Positions 43,635 to 53,323 of a stretch of DNA of 64,000 nt are shown piece by piece. Below the pieces are notes generated by a model. That model worked only from the letters and a program-made list of their open reading frames with translations. It was not told the DNA's origin and ran no database searches. Positions within the stretch are counted from its first letter, which is position 1, and each line of letters begins with the position of its first letter. The translations under genes and the position numbers were made by a program. Source of the DNA: Gemmatimonadales bacterium (GTDB taxonomy: Bacteria; Gemmatimonadota; Gemmatimonadetes; Longimicrobiales; Gaopeijiaceae); NCBI GenBank assembly GCA_007695225.1, contig REED01000173.1, positions 62,001-126,000 on the forward strand, read 5' to 3'.

Positions 43635-45202
43635 CTGGGCGGCCCCAGGTCCAGGAGAACGAATGGGAAGTCCAACTCCGTAGATCCCTCGCCCCGCTCC
43701 TCCAGCGCCATGGGGAGCGCGTCCACCACGTCGGAGGGAAGGAGGGCTTCTCCCCCGCAGGTCGCCATGGCCGCCGCCCGACCGGTGAGGTGCAGGGCCA
43801 CAGTCGCCGCATCCGGGGCCCGGAGTCCCCGAGCCAGAAAGGCTCCTGCCACTCCGGTGAGTACATCTCCCATTCCCGCTCGGGCCAGATCCGAGGTACT
43901 GGTGGGGCTCACCCGGAGGGGGCCCCCTCCGGAGATCGCCACCACCGAGGGGGAGCCCTTGAGGAGGCAGGCCGCTTCCCAGCGCCCCGCAGCGGCACGG
44001 GCAGCGCTCCCGGGGTCGGAGATGGCTTGTCCCGCCTCCCCCTCCACGATCCGGGCCAGCTCCCCGGGGTGTGGGGTGAGGAGGCGCCGATCCGGGGCGC
44101 TGGCCCCGGGAAAGGCGGCAAGGCGCCCCTCCCCCAGGAGGGTCAGGGCATCGGCATCCAGGAGAAGTGCGGGAGGCGCCATCTCCTCCAGAATCCGATT
44201 CAGGCGTCGAGCGGCCGATGCATCCGTCCCCATCCCCGGTCCGGCGGTCAGGGCATCCGATGACTCTGCGGCCAACCGAACGGCCTCGGCGTCATCCATG
44301 TCCACGAAGACGGCCTCCGGAACTGCCATCTGGAGAATGGCCCGGTTTTCCGCCGAGGACGCCACCCGGACGAACCCCACGCCCGCACGGAGCGCGGCTC
44401 GGGCGGAGAGGACCGCGGCCCCGGCCATTCCCGGGCGACCCGCCAGGAGAAGAAGACGTCCTTCGGCGTTCTTGTGCGTCCGGAAGGCCCGCCGAGGCCG
44501 GAGTTCATCCACCCATCCGGGGGTGATGAGCCGCGCTCCAGCTGCATCTTCGGACCAGGGGGGGAACCCGATCTCCACCGCTACCAGGCGTCCGGACCGC
44601 TCCCGCCCCGGGTGGAGGAGGCTTCCCAGCTTGGGGGCCCCGAAAGCCACGGTCACCTGGGCCGAGACCGCCTCCCCCCGGCAGGCGCCGCTTCCAGCCT
44701 CGACGCCGGAGGGGATGTCCAGGGCCAGGACCGGGCGACCGGATCGGTTCACCGCCTGGATCACCCGGTCAAAGGGCGCTCGGGCCGCTCCCCTGATCCC
44801 CGTCCCCAGGAGCCCATCCACCAGGACATCTCCCCAGGCCAGAACGGCGTCAAGTCGGCTCGCGTCGTCGGGAAGGGCTTCCGGGGAGGGGCCGTGACCA
44901 TGGAGGAGGGTCTGGGAGCCGGAACGCCCCACACCCACCAGGCGAACTTCCCGACCAGCGGCCCGGAGAGTCCGCGCAAGGACCACTCCGTCGCCGCCAT
45001 TGTTCCCCCCACCGGCCAGCACCACGACCCGTCCTCGGGGAAAGAGCCGATGTAGAACGAGGGCCGCGCTCCGTCCGGCGTTTTCCATGAGGACCGGCCC
45101 CGGCACCTGCATCGTCTGGATGGCATGCTCGTCGAAGGCGGTTGCTTCGGAGCCGGTTGGGACGGGAACGAACACCCGACCGAAGAGGGGGAGGCGATCC
45201 AT
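43631..45202 (-). CDS. nnr: bifunctional NAD(P)H-hydrate epimerase / ADP-dependent dehydratase
   Basis: A 523-residue repair enzyme with two domains. The N-terminal epimerase (YjeF_N) has VLMENAGRSAALVL, VVVLAGGGNNGGDGVVLAR, VDGLLGTGIRG and ALDIPSGVEAGSG. The C-terminal ribokinase-like dehydratase has NAEGRLLLLAGRPGMAGAAVLSARAAL in part, LTPHPGELARI, LLKGSPSVV, and LARAGMGDVLTGVAGAFLARG. It reconverts damaged NAD(P)HX to NAD(P)H. Start MDRLPLFGRV chosen for domain onset; SD is weak, and an upstream Met at 45247 remains possible. Confidence 0.94.
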   Translation of the reverse strand: MDRLPLFGRVFVPVPTGSEATAFDEHAIQTMQVPGPVLMENAGRSAALVLHRLFPRGRVVVLAGGGNNGGDGVVLARTLRAAGREVRLVGVGRSGSQTLLHGHGPSPEALPDDASRLDAVLAWGDVLVDGLLGTGIRGAARAPFDRVIQAVNRSGRPVLALDIPSGVEAGSGACRGEAVSAQVTVAFGAPKLGSLLHPGRERSGRLVAVEIGFPPWSEDAAGARLITPGWVDELRPRRAFRTHKNAEGRLLLLAGRPGMAGAAVLSARAALRAGVGFVRVASSAENRAILQMAVPEAVFVDMDDAEAVRLAAESSDALTAGPGMGTDASAARRLNRILEEMAPPALLLDADALTLLGEGRLAAFPGASAPDRRLLTPHPGELARIVEGEAGQAISDPGSAARAAAGRWEAACLLKGSPSVVAISGGGPLRVSPTSTSDLARAGMGDVLTGVAGAFLARGLRAPDAATVALHLTGRAAAMATCGGEALLPSDVVDALPMALEERGEGSTELDFPFVLLDLGPPR

Positions 45203-45340
45203 ATCGAAGCTCACCCCGCGGGACTCAGGAGAGAGAGCTTGATGCATGGGGGGAAGCGCCACGGAGGAAGGAGCGCCTTCGCGAGAGGGCCTGGAAGCAG
45301 AGAGCACGGACGAGGGGACCGGGCATCCCCGTCGCCGGGA

Positions 45341-45538
45341 TCACTTGTAGCTCTGTCCGATGGCGCGGCCGAAGGTGATCTCTCCGTTGTCGATGCGGAT
45401 GTTGAACCCGCAGTCGGGATTCGAGCAGACCCACGCCTTGTACTGGATGGGCGCACCCTCCCGACCGTAGTCGGAGAGGGGGATCAGCAGCCCGGCATCG
45501 CACTTCTGACAACGGGGGAAACGAGTTTGTTCCTCCAT
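45341..45538 (-). CDS. small zinc-ribbon protein
   Basis: A 65-residue protein with two cysteine pairs, RCQKCDAG and VCSNPDCG, arranged as a zinc ribbon, and no other domain. It ends NGEITFGRAIGQSYK. ATG at 45538 has GGGAGGGG eight bases upstream, a strong SD, so it is likely translated. Function unknown. Confidence 0.75.
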   Translation of the reverse strand: MEEQTRFPRCQKCDAGLLIPLSDYGREGAPIQYKAWVCSNPDCGFNIRIDNGEITFGRAIGQSYK

Positions 45539-45601
45539 GATCAACCCCTCCCGGCAACGAGAATCCCCACCCACGACCCGACACCTGTCGGCGAGACGTT
45601 T

Positions 45602-45985
45602 CTATTCATCCCCGGCGGTCCAGGGATAGTTCCGCTCGAAGGCCTCCTCGAAGTCGAAGAGCCGCCGGAAGTCCTCCAGGCGGTCCGAGTCATCCTTCAC
45701 CAGGACCCCCGCCTCCACCAGTGCGAAGACGATCTCGCCCAGGTCGTCCGTGGAATGAACCCCCCAGTGTTCCAGCACCGTGCGGGCCAAGGGACCGAAT
45801 TGGTGCATGGCCAGATCCCGCACACCCACTGCCAACTCCACCCCGGTGATGTGGCGAGGCTGATCCATGGACTTGAGGACGTGGTGCAGCGCGGACAACA
45901 GGAACAGGTACGCCTTCCCGTGGAAGCGGGGATTCCGCTCCCTCAGGCGATCCATGATCTCGTCGGCAAACTGCACGTGGGTCAT
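45602..45985 (-). CDS. Minf_1886-family protein
   Basis: A 127-residue soluble helical protein. The pattern FADEIMDRLRERNPRFHGKAYLFLLSALH and HITGVELAVGVRDLAMHQFGPLA..VLEHWGV.STDDLGEIVFALVEAGVL matches what I remember of the Minf_1886 family, uncharacterised and frequent in Planctomycetota, Verrucomicrobiota and Gemmatimonadota. YPWTAGDE at the end is acidic. It lies between glyA and the zinc-ribbon gene. Confidence 0.82.
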   Translation of the reverse strand: MTHVQFADEIMDRLRERNPRFHGKAYLFLLSALHHVLKSMDQPRHITGVELAVGVRDLAMHQFGPLARTVLEHWGVHSTDDLGEIVFALVEAGVLVKDDSDRLEDFRRLFDFEEAFERNYPWTAGDE

Positions 45986-46058
45986 GAGGTGGAATCTGAT
46001 ATGAGGGGGAGGGGGAACGCCAGTCCGGGACGACCCCTTCCTGGAAGCAACGGGATGA

Positions 46059-47363
46059 TCAGCGTCCCGTCAACTCACCCACCAACGGTTCCCCCAGGGG
46101 GTCCCCGGTGAGTTCGCGGTAAAGGGGAAACCGGCTGCACAGCTCCCGGATCTCACCCCGGACCCGGTGACGTGTCGCCTCATCTCCGGGGGCCTCAAGG
46201 ACATCGGCAATCCAATCGCCCACCTGCCGCATCTGGGATTCCGTCATCCCGCGGGTGGTCAGGGCGGGGGTCCCGATCCGGAGTCCGGAGGTGACGAAGG
46301 GGGAACGAGGCTCTCCGGGTACGGTGTTCTTGTTCACCGTGATCCCGGCCTCCTCCAGGGCATGCTCCGCCTCCTTCCCGGTCAACTCCCCCCGGTCCCG
46401 CAGATCAACCAGGACCAGGTGGTTGTCCGTTCCACCCGAAACGAGTTGGAAGCCCCGCTCCATGAGGCGATCTCCCAGCGCCCGGGCGTTGGCCACCACC
46501 TGCCGGGCGTAGTCGCGGAAGGAGGGATCAAGGGCCTCTCGGAAGGCCACCGCCTTTCCGGCGATGACGTGCATGAGAGGACCGCCCTGGGTCCCGGGGA
46601 ATACAGCCTTGTCCACGGCCTTCGCGTGGGCCTCGGTGGAGAGAATGATCCCCCCCCGAGGACCCCGGAGGGTCTTGTGGGTGGTCGTGGTCACTACGTC
46701 CGCATGGGGTACGGGGCTCGGGTGAACCCCTCCGGCCACGAGACCGGCGATGTGGGCCATGTCCACCAGAAGGACGGCGTCCACCTCCCGTGCGATCTCA
46801 CCGAACGCCTGGAAATCCAGGGTACGAGCGTAGGCGCTGGCGCCGGCCACGATCATCCGGGGACGCTCCCGCTTCGCCTGGTCCCGGAGCTGGTCATAGT
46901 CGATGCGCCCGTCGGACTCCCGGACACCGTAGGCGGAGACCTGGTAGAGAATCCCCGAAGCGTTCACCGGAGATCCATGGGTCAGATGCCCTCCATGACT
47001 GAGGTTCATCCCAAGGAGGCGATCCCCCGGCTTCAGGAAGGCCAGGTAGACCGCCATGTTGGCCTGGGCGCCGGAATGGGGCTGGACGTTCACATGCTCC
47101 GCTTGGAAGAGGAGCTTCGCCCGCTCACGGGCAAGTTCCTCCACCTGGTCCACGAACTCGCAGCCGCCATAGTAGCGTCTGCCGGGAAGGCCCTCGGCGT
47201 ACTTGTTGGTCAGAACGGTGCCCACCGCCTCGAGGACGGCGCGGGAGACGAAGTTCTCCGAAGCGATGAGTTCCAGCTGATCGGCCTGACGGCGTCCCTC
47301 GGAGCGGACGGCGTCGGCCACCGCCGGGTCTGCGGCGCGGAGATTCGGGTAGGCTTCAGACAT
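46059..47363 (-). CDS. glyA: serine hydroxymethyltransferase
   Basis: GlyA interconverts serine and glycine with tetrahydrofolate. The 434-residue protein has [80 protein letters not shown] and the PLP lysine in [15 protein letters not shown]. Length is normal for bacteria. It starts 1 bp after the dehydrogenase stop, so they share a transcript. SD is GGAG but 12 bases away. Confidence 0.96.
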   Translation of the reverse strand: MSEAYPNLRAADPAVADAVRSEGRRQADQLELIASENFVSRAVLEAVGTVLTNKYAEGLPGRRYYGGCEFVDQVEELARERAKLLFQAEHVNVQPHSGAQANMAVYLAFLKPGDRLLGMNLSHGGHLTHGSPVNASGILYQVSAYGVRESDGRIDYDQLRDQAKRERPRMIVAGASAYARTLDFQAFGEIAREVDAVLLVDMAHIAGLVAGGVHPSPVPHADVVTTTTHKTLRGPRGGIILSTEAHAKAVDKAVFPGTQGGPLMHVIAGKAVAFREALDPSFRDYARQVVANARALGDRLMERGFQLVSGGTDNHLVLVDLRDRGELTGKEAEHALEEAGITVNKNTVPGEPRSPFVTSGLRIGTPALTTRGMTESQMRQVGDWIADVLEAPGDEATRHRVRGEIRELCSRFPLYRELTGDPLGEPLVGELTGR

Positions 47364-47364
47364 T

Positions 47365-48420
47365 TCAGACGTAACTCCGGTGTAGGTGGCGGGCCTTCAG
47401 GACCCGCTCCTGGGCCAGTCGATCCGCGGCGACCGCCGTCGGAACCCCTTCGTTTCCTGCCAGCTCAAAGATCCGGAGGAGCGTCTTGAAGATCTCCTCT
47501 GCCTTCCGTTTGCTCCGCTCGGCACCCCAATCGTGGATCTCGCCGTAGACATTGATGAGCCCGCCGGCGTTGATGACGTAGTCGGGCGCATAGAGGATCT
47601 TCCGGGAATGGAGTTCCTGGCCGTGGCGCGGCTCGGCGAGCTGGTTGTTGGCCGCTCCCGCCACGATGTCCACCCTCAGGACCTTCAGGGTCTCATCGTT
47701 CACCACCGCTCCCAGGGCGCAGGGGGCGAAGATGTCAGCATCGAGGCCATAGATCTCATCCGGAGCCACCACCTGGGCACCGAAGTCATCCCGGACCCGG
47801 GCGACCCGCCCGTCGTCGATGTCGGTGACGGTGAGGCGGGCACCCTCGTCGGCGAGAAAGCCGCAGAGGTGGTAGCCCACGTTTCCCAACCCCTGGACGG
47901 TGACGTGCCGGCCCTCCAGGCTGGGACTGCCGTAGGCCCGCTCGGCACAGGCCCGGATCCCCTGATAGGTTCCGTACGCCGTCACCGGTGATGGGTCACC
48001 GGATCCACCGTAGATCCCCACCACCGAGTCCGTCTCCATCCGGACGAATTCCATGTCGTCCACCGATGTCCCCACGTCCTCCGCGGTGATATAGCGCCCT
48101 GCCAGGGATTCCACTGCCCGCCCGTGGGCCCGGAAAACCATCTCCCGGTCCCGGGTCCGGTTGTCCCCGATGATGACCGACTTTCCGCCGCCCAGGTTCA
48201 CCCCGGCGATGGCCGCCTTGTAGGTCATCCCCTGGGCCAACCGGAGCACATCCGTCACCGCCTCCTCATCGGAGGCATAGTTCCAGAAGCGGGTTCCGCC
48301 CAAGGCAGGGCCCAGCGTGCTGTCGTGGATGGCGATGATTCCCCGGTAGCCCAGTTCGGGCTCAGACCAGAACACCAGTTGTTCGTGCCCTTCCTCGGCC
48401 AGCAGGTCGAAGATCTTCAT
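47365..48420 (-). CDS. leucine/valine-type amino acid dehydrogenase (Glu/Leu/Phe/Val dehydrogenase family)
   Basis: A 351-residue NAD-dependent oxidative deaminase. The opening [32 protein letters not shown] in part, [20 protein letters not shown] (catalytic lysine), [11 protein letters not shown] and the NAD motif [17 protein letters not shown] are all visible. NQL in [11 protein letters not shown] and [13 protein letters not shown] follow. Branched-chain substrates are more likely than glutamate given length and motifs, but this is inference. Start [11 protein letters not shown] has AGGAG ten bases upstream; the track's upstream 71 residues are an antisense reading of the acyl-CoA dehydrogenase gene. 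Confidence 0.9.
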   Translation of the reverse strand: MKIFDLLAEEGHEQLVFWSEPELGYRGIIAIHDSTLGPALGGTRFWNYASDEEAVTDVLRLAQGMTYKAAIAGVNLGGGKSVIIGDNRTRDREMVFRAHGRAVESLAGRYITAEDVGTSVDDMEFVRMETDSVVGIYGGSGDPSPVTAYGTYQGIRACAERAYGSPSLEGRHVTVQGLGNVGYHLCGFLADEGARLTVTDIDDGRVARVRDDFGAQVVAPDEIYGLDADIFAPCALGAVVNDETLKVLRVDIVAGAANNQLAEPRHGQELHSRKILYAPDYVINAGGLINVYGEIHDWGAERSKRKAEEIFKTLLRIFELAGNEGVPTAVAADRLAQERVLKARHLHRSYV

Positions 48421-48472
48421 CGGTTTCCCGCTCCTGATCAGGTCATCTATAGGTCCACCGGGTCGGTCGGTC

Positions 48473-49642
48473 TCATCCCTCTCCAGCCTCCCGGATCGCG
48501 TCTCTGGCCACGAGCCAACGGAGAACCTCATTGGTTCCTTCGTAGATCTCCGTGCCCTTGGCGTCTCGCATGAGCTTCTCCACCGGATAGTCCCGCATGT
48601 AGCCGTACCCGCCGAAGATCTGCACCGCTTCATCCGCCACCCACATGGCGGTCTCGCTGGCGGCCACCTTGCTCATGGCCGCCCGGGCGGGAAGGGATCG
48701 GGGGAAGGAACCACCCTGGACCAGCTCCCCTGATTCCACCTCTCCCGCCACCTGCTGGAGGAGCGCTCGGCTCTGGGCGATGCGCTGCGCCATCCCCGCC
48801 AGCTTCTCCTGGATCGCGCCGAACCCCGAAAGGGGGGTCCCGAACTGCTCCCGCTCACCCGCGTAGCGGAGGGAATGCTCGAAGGCGGCCTCCGCCACAC
48901 CCAGGGACTGGGCCGCCACCATGAGGCGTCCCACGACCAAGGCATCGGAGGCCACCTTCCACCCCTCTCCCTGGGCACCCAGAAGCGCGTCCCCTGAAAG
49001 AGCCAGATCCTGGAACCGGAGAGTGATGCTCTCCGAGGCGGAAAGGCCCAGGGTCCGCTCCCGCCCGACCACCTCGATGCCCGGCTGGGATCGGTCGACC
49101 AGGAAGGCTGAGATCCCGTCGCGACCCTCACCCGTTCGTGCGAAGACAAGAAGGAGCCCTGCGCGTTCCCCGTTGGTGACCCACCGTTTCTCCCCGGAGA
49201 GGGTCCAGCCGTCTCCCGAGGGGTGAGCGGCGCAGGCCAGGGCGGAGGGATCACTTCCCGCCTCCTCCTCGGAGAGGGCAAAGGCCCCAATGGCCTCGCC
49301 GGAAGCCAGCTTCGGCAGCCACGTGTCCCTCTGCCCGGGACTTCCGAAGGCCACCAGGGCCCGGGTCACGGGTCCGTTGTGGATGGCCGCCGTCAGCCCC
49401 ACCGAGGCGTCGCCCCAGGAGAGGGCCTCCACCGCCAGAAGGGCGGTGACCAGGTCCAGCTCCAGTCCCCCGTGGTCCTCCGGGGCCCGGAGCCCCAGGA
49501 ACCCCAACTCGGCCAACTTCCCGAAGATCGCCTCGGGAAGGGCCCGGTGGGCGTCCCACGCTTCGACATGGGGCCGGATCTCTCCGGCGGCGAACTCCCG
49601 GGCCATGGCCCGGATCTCCAACTGTTCTGACGTCAACGCCAT
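48473..49642 (-). CDS. acyl-CoA dehydrogenase
   Basis: A 389-residue FAD flavoenzyme of beta-oxidation or branched-chain acyl-CoA oxidation. It shows FALSEEEAGSDPSAL, GEKRWVTNGERAG, REQFGTPLSGFGAIQEKLA, VQIFGGYGYMRDYPVEKLMRDAK and the catalytic base in EIYEGTNEVLR. With the dehydrogenase next door, oxidation of isovaleryl/isobutyryl-CoA is possible, but short-chain fatty acyl-CoA fits equally. It lies 3 bp after the 3-hydroxyacyl-CoA dehydrogenase gene. Confidence 0.93.
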   Translation of the reverse strand: MALTSEQLEIRAMAREFAAGEIRPHVEAWDAHRALPEAIFGKLAELGFLGLRAPEDHGGLELDLVTALLAVEALSWGDASVGLTAAIHNGPVTRALVAFGSPGQRDTWLPKLASGEAIGAFALSEEEAGSDPSALACAAHPSGDGWTLSGEKRWVTNGERAGLLLVFARTGEGRDGISAFLVDRSQPGIEVVGRERTLGLSASESITLRFQDLALSGDALLGAQGEGWKVASDALVVGRLMVAAQSLGVAEAAFEHSLRYAGEREQFGTPLSGFGAIQEKLAGMAQRIAQSRALLQQVAGEVESGELVQGGSFPRSLPARAAMSKVAASETAMWVADEAVQIFGGYGYMRDYPVEKLMRDAKGTEIYEGTNEVLRWLVARDAIREAGEG

Positions 49643-49645
49643 GGA

Positions 49646-50509
49646 TCAGCCCCGGTAGTCGTGGAATCCGCGGCCCGACTTCCGGCCCAACCAGCCGGCG
49701 GCCACGTACTTGCGAAGGAGGGGGCAGGGGCGGTAACGGTCGTCGCCCAGCTCCCGATGGAGGACCTCCAGAATGTTCAGGCAGGTGTCCAACCCGATGA
49801 GATCCGCCAGCGCCAGGGGTCCCATGGGGTGGTTCATTCCCAGCTTCATGACCGTGTCGATGGCCTCGGGCTCCGCCACTCCCTCCATGAGGGCGAAGAC
49901 GGCCTCGTTGATCATGGGCATGAGGACCCGGTTGGAGACGAATCCGGGGAAATCGTTTACCTCCACCGGGGTCTTCCCCAAGGCCCGGGAGAGCTCCATG
50001 ACGCTAGCGGTGGTGGCGTCGTCGGTGGCCAGTCCCCGGATGACCTCCACCAGCTGCATCACCGGCACCGGGTTCATGAAGTGCATCCCGATGACCTTTT
50101 CCGGCCGGGACGTTCGAGCGGCGATCTCGGTGATGGAGATGGAGGAGGTGTTGGAGGCCAGGATGGCCCCCTCCGGGGTGAGGCGGTCCAGGTCCTGGAA
50201 GAGTTCGTACTTGAGTTCCGCCCGCTCCGGGATGGCCTCCACCACCAGGTCGGCGTCACCGACGCCGTCGCTCCGGTCGGTGGCTGTGCGGATCCGGCCA
50301 AGGGCCTTGGATTTCTCCTCCTCGGAGAGCGCGCCCTTCTTCACCTGCCGATCCATATTCTTGCCAATGGTGGCCAGGGCCTTCTCCAGGAAGGGGGCCT
50401 CCAGGTCCACGAGGGCCACTTCCAGGCCGCTCTGGGCACAGACATGGGCGATCCCGTTCCCCATGGTTCCGCTACCGATCACCGCCACGCGCTTGATCTC
50501 CGTCGCCAT
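49646..50509 (-). CDS. 3-hydroxybutyryl-CoA dehydrogenase
   Basis: A 287-residue NAD(P)-dependent enzyme: VAVIGSGTMGNGIAHVCAQSG at the N terminus, EAIPERAELKYELF, LASNTSSISITEIA, GMHFMNPVPVMQLVEVI with the catalytic histidine, NDFPGFVSNRVLMPMINEA, and DTVMKLGMNHPMGPLALADLIGLD. It oxidises 3-hydroxyacyl-CoA, probably C4. ATG at 50509 has GGAG upstream; the upstream extension of the track ORF is rejected. It lies 215 bp downstream of the thiolase gene with a strong hairpin in between. Confidence 0.94.
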   Translation of the reverse strand: MATEIKRVAVIGSGTMGNGIAHVCAQSGLEVALVDLEAPFLEKALATIGKNMDRQVKKGALSEEEKSKALGRIRTATDRSDGVGDADLVVEAIPERAELKYELFQDLDRLTPEGAILASNTSSISITEIAARTSRPEKVIGMHFMNPVPVMQLVEVIRGLATDDATTASVMELSRALGKTPVEVNDFPGFVSNRVLMPMINEAVFALMEGVAEPEAIDTVMKLGMNHPMGPLALADLIGLDTCLNILEVLHRELGDDRYRPCPLLRKYVAAGWLGRKSGRGFHDYRG

Positions 50510-50594
50510 ATCGCTCCGTCCTTCCGGTTCGTCGTTTGTTTCGGGATCCTCCGGAGCCACCTGCCCGGAATGGGATCCGCTGTGGTCGTGATCC

Positions 50595-50624
50595 GGCCCC
50601 GGTCGTTCCTGGACGACCGGGGCC
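50595..50624. repeat. perfect 12-bp inverted repeat in the thiolase-HBD gap
   Basis: GGCCCCGGTCGT and ACGACCGGGGCC flank a 6-nt loop. Neither side has a T-tract, so it is not a standard intrinsic terminator. In the transcript it would be a very stable hairpin between two cotranscribed genes and might set differential mRNA stability. Confidence 0.6.
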
Positions 50625-50724
50625 TCGTTCCCGGAGACCCATCCGTTTGTGGAATCCCCTGCGGTGTCGCGTCTGGAAATGGACCTCGGGACGAGGCCTC
50701 CATCTCCGACCGGCACCGCCGCTG

Positions 50725-51936
50725 TCAGCCCCGCTCCACCGACAGGGCCACCGCGTTTCCGCCGCCCAGGCAGAGCGTCGCGAGTCCCGTCCCCACGTCC
50801 CGATCCTCCATGGCGTGGATCAGGGTGATGAGGACCCGGGCACCGGAGCAGCCGATGGGGTGCCCCAGGGCAACCGCACCGCCGTGGACGTTGACCCGGT
50901 CGGGATCCATCCCGAGCCCCTTCATGTCGGCCAGTGCCTGCACGGCGAAGGCCTCGTTCACCTCGATGAGGCCGTAGTCGCCGATGGAAGCGCCGGTCCT
51001 CTTCATCAGGTTCTGCACCGCAGCGATGGGGGCGAAGAAGAGATCCTGGGGCTCGGTACCGCCGGACGCATAGCCATTGATCCGGGCCCGGACCGTGAGC
51101 CCATGGGCCTGGGCGAAGGCCAGGGAGGTCACCACCAGGGCCGCCCCTCCGTCGTTCAGTCCCGGCGCGTTCCCCGCCGTCACCACCAATTCCTCGATGT
51201 CGGAGGGAGCGTCCTTGGGAAATGCAGGGCGGAGTCGACCCAGCGCCTCGAGAGAGGTGTCCTTCCGGGGCCCCTCATCGGTGTCCACCACCGTGGTCCC
51301 CTTCCGGCCTGCGATCTCCACCGGGACGATCTCGTCGGTGAACTTCCCCGCCTCGATGGCCGCCACCGCCTTCTGGTGGGAGGCCAGGGAGAAGGCATCG
51401 GCTTCCTCTCTGGAGATACCCGCTTTCTGCGCCGTGTACTCGGCATGCCCGCCCATGTGACACTGACCGAAGGCGCACCAGAGCCCGTCATGGATGAGTC
51501 CGTCCTGGAGCTTCTGGTCCCCGAACTTCACCCCGCCCCGGAGGCCCCGGAGGAAGTAGGGGACGTTGGACATGGACTCGAAGCCACCGGCCACTGCGGC
51601 CTGGATGTCCCCGGCCTTGATGGCCTGGGCGGCCAGCATGACGGCCTTCAGCCCCGACCCGCACACCTTGTTCACGGTGACGGCGGGGATGGTGGCGGGA
51701 AGATCGGCGCCGATGGCCGCCTGGCGGGCCGGCGCCTGACCCCCGCCCCCCTGTACCACATTCCCCAGGATCACCTCATCCAGCGCCGACGGATCGATGC
51801 CGGCCCGCTCGACGGCGGCCCGAACGGCCATCGCACCCAGTTCCGGAGCGGAAAGGGGGCTCAGGCCGCCGAGGAATCGACCGATGGGGGTACGTGCGCC
51901 GCTGACGATCACCGGGATGCGGGACGGGTCGCTCAT
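50725..51936 (-). CDS. acetyl-CoA C-acetyltransferase (thiolase)
   Basis: A 403-residue thiolase with the acyl-enzyme cysteine in NKVCGSGLKAVMLAAQAI, the VAGGFESMSNVPYFL segment, VNEAFAVQALADM, GGAVALGHPIGCSGARVL with the histidine, and the second cysteine in LCLGGGNAVAL. It completes a beta-oxidation or acetoacetyl-CoA module with the two downstream genes. ATG at 51936 has AGGAAG upstream. Confidence 0.95.
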   Translation of the reverse strand: MSDPSRIPVIVSGARTPIGRFLGGLSPLSAPELGAMAVRAAVERAGIDPSALDEVILGNVVQGGGGQAPARQAAIGADLPATIPAVTVNKVCGSGLKAVMLAAQAIKAGDIQAAVAGGFESMSNVPYFLRGLRGGVKFGDQKLQDGLIHDGLWCAFGQCHMGGHAEYTAQKAGISREEADAFSLASHQKAVAAIEAGKFTDEIVPVEIAGRKGTTVVDTDEGPRKDTSLEALGRLRPAFPKDAPSDIEELVVTAGNAPGLNDGGAALVVTSLAFAQAHGLTVRARINGYASGGTEPQDLFFAPIAAVQNLMKRTGASIGDYGLIEVNEAFAVQALADMKGLGMDPDRVNVHGGAVALGHPIGCSGARVLITLIHAMEDRDVGTGLATLCLGGGNAVALSVERG

Positions 51937-52151
51937 GAAGTGCCTTCTTCCTTTGGGGATTCGTGGATTCGCTTGGTCTGGGATCCTGCCCGGCGGTAAA
52001 CGCCCGACCGGGACCGCCCTGCGGGGACCGCCGAGGCGGGGCGGGTGAGGCATGTGACCGGGGGGTGGTCCCGGAATCGACCGGACCCCGGCTCGCTCGT
52101 TCCGGCTCACCGGGTCCGAGTCGCCGGTTCCGGAGCCCCTGTAGCCCGAGA

Positions 52152-52180
52152 AAGATAGGAAGAATCGCAGGGGAGGTCAC
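52152..52180 (-). promoter_or_regulatory. candidate promoter of the thiolase-HBD-acyl-CoA dehydrogenase unit
   Basis: Minus strand: GTGACC (52180-52175), 17-nt spacer, TATCTT (52157-52152). The -10 is a four of six match with TAT..T. The leader to the thiolase ATG would be about 210 nt and GC-rich. Confidence 0.4.
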
Positions 52181-52201
52181 CTTCCCCTTCCCCCTGCCCC
52201 T

Positions 52202-53101
52202 TCAGTCCTCCACGTCCCCGGTTCGAAGGCCGCGCATCTCGGCGTCCAGGCGTCCCCAGGGCGTCCGGGCGTCATGCTCGAAGATGAGGAGCCAGTCCTC
52301 CTGCGCGGCCCGAGACCAGGTGGTCCGCTTGGATTCCAGTGTCACCAGGGGCTCCAGGTCATAGCCCATGATCCATGGGAGGGGAACGTGGGCGGCCGTG
52401 GGACAGAGATCGGCCAGGAAACATGCCGTTTCTCCATCGGACTCCAGAAGGACGGACTGGTGATGAGGGGTATGGCCCGGGGTGGGAAGGAGCCGGATTC
52501 CCTCAGTGAGCTGGGTCTCTCCCTCCACCGTATCCCAGAGCCCCGCACGGGTGACGGGCTCCACATTCTCCGCCAGGTACGATGCCCGAATCCGTTCATT
52601 CTGTATCCCGGCGAAGGCCAGTTCCTTCTCCTGAACCACGTAACGCGCCCGGGGAAAGGCGGGAACCACACGACCGTCCTCGGTTCGCACGGTCCCACCT
52701 CCGGCATGATCGAAGTGGAGATGGGTCATGACCACCAGATCTACGGCATCGGGCTGGAAACCCGCCGCCCGGATCCCGTCTTCGAGTCGGGTGGGCGAGC
52801 CCTGGTTCTGGATCCCGTAGATCTCCCGGAAGCGCGCATCCTCCTTGTTCCCCACGCCGGTATCGATGAGGACGAGGGCACCGGGCGTCTCCACCAGCAG
52901 ACAGCGGAGGCCCAATGGGATCCGGTTCCGGTCATCGGCGGGGATCCGCCGTTCCCACAGGGGCTTCGGCACAACACCGAACATGGCCCCCCCGTCCAGG
53001 CGCTGAAGGCCGGCCTCAATGGCATGGACCCTCAGGGACCCCACCTTACGGGACCGGACCAGGGGAAGCGTCTCGATGGATACGGGGGAAGGTTGGGACA
53101 T
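52202..53101 (-). CDS. MBL-fold metallo-hydrolase
   Basis: A 299-residue metallo-beta-lactamase-fold protein with VLIDTGVGN, the metal motif HLHFDHAGG (HxHxDH), PTPGHTPHHQSVLLE and LADLCPTAAHVPLPW, and a late histidine in IFEHDARTPWG. It resembles the quorum-quenching lactonase/glyoxalase II-like group of unknown substrates. Start MSQPSPVSIE; upstream residues of the track ORF come from an 8-bp tandem repeat region. Monocistronic by appearance. Confidence 0.88.
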   Translation of the reverse strand: MSQPSPVSIETLPLVRSRKVGSLRVHAIEAGLQRLDGGAMFGVVPKPLWERRIPADDRNRIPLGLRCLLVETPGALVLIDTGVGNKEDARFREIYGIQNQGSPTRLEDGIRAAGFQPDAVDLVVMTHLHFDHAGGGTVRTEDGRVVPAFPRARYVVQEKELAFAGIQNERIRASYLAENVEPVTRAGLWDTVEGETQLTEGIRLLPTPGHTPHHQSVLLESDGETACFLADLCPTAAHVPLPWIMGYDLEPLVTLESKRTTWSRAAQEDWLLIFEHDARTPWGRLDAEMRGLRTGDVED

Positions 53102-53184
53102 GGATCGATGGGGTGGAAGGTGGGAGCCATGGGGAATCTGTCGCCGGGGCCGCGCGGATCGGAGCCGGCAGAGACCCATCCTTT

Positions 53185-53213
53185 CGTACGTCCGTACGTC
53201 CGTACGTCCGTAC
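53185..53213. repeat. tandem 8-bp repeat (CGTACGTC) x 3.6
   Basis: Three full copies of CGTACGTC and a partial CGTAC lie head to tail, about 85-110 bp upstream of the MBL gene start. The unit contains the self-complementary CGTACG, so the array could be an operator or a slippage-prone spacer. Confidence 0.8.
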
Positions 53214-53323
53214 ATTCCCAAGATAGGGCCTTCCACCGCCGTGCGGGGGGGGTTACCCCGGGGCTTCCCGATTGAACTCCACTCCCGGATCTTCGCCGCA
53301 CTCCACCCCGCCCCTCCCCTTCT

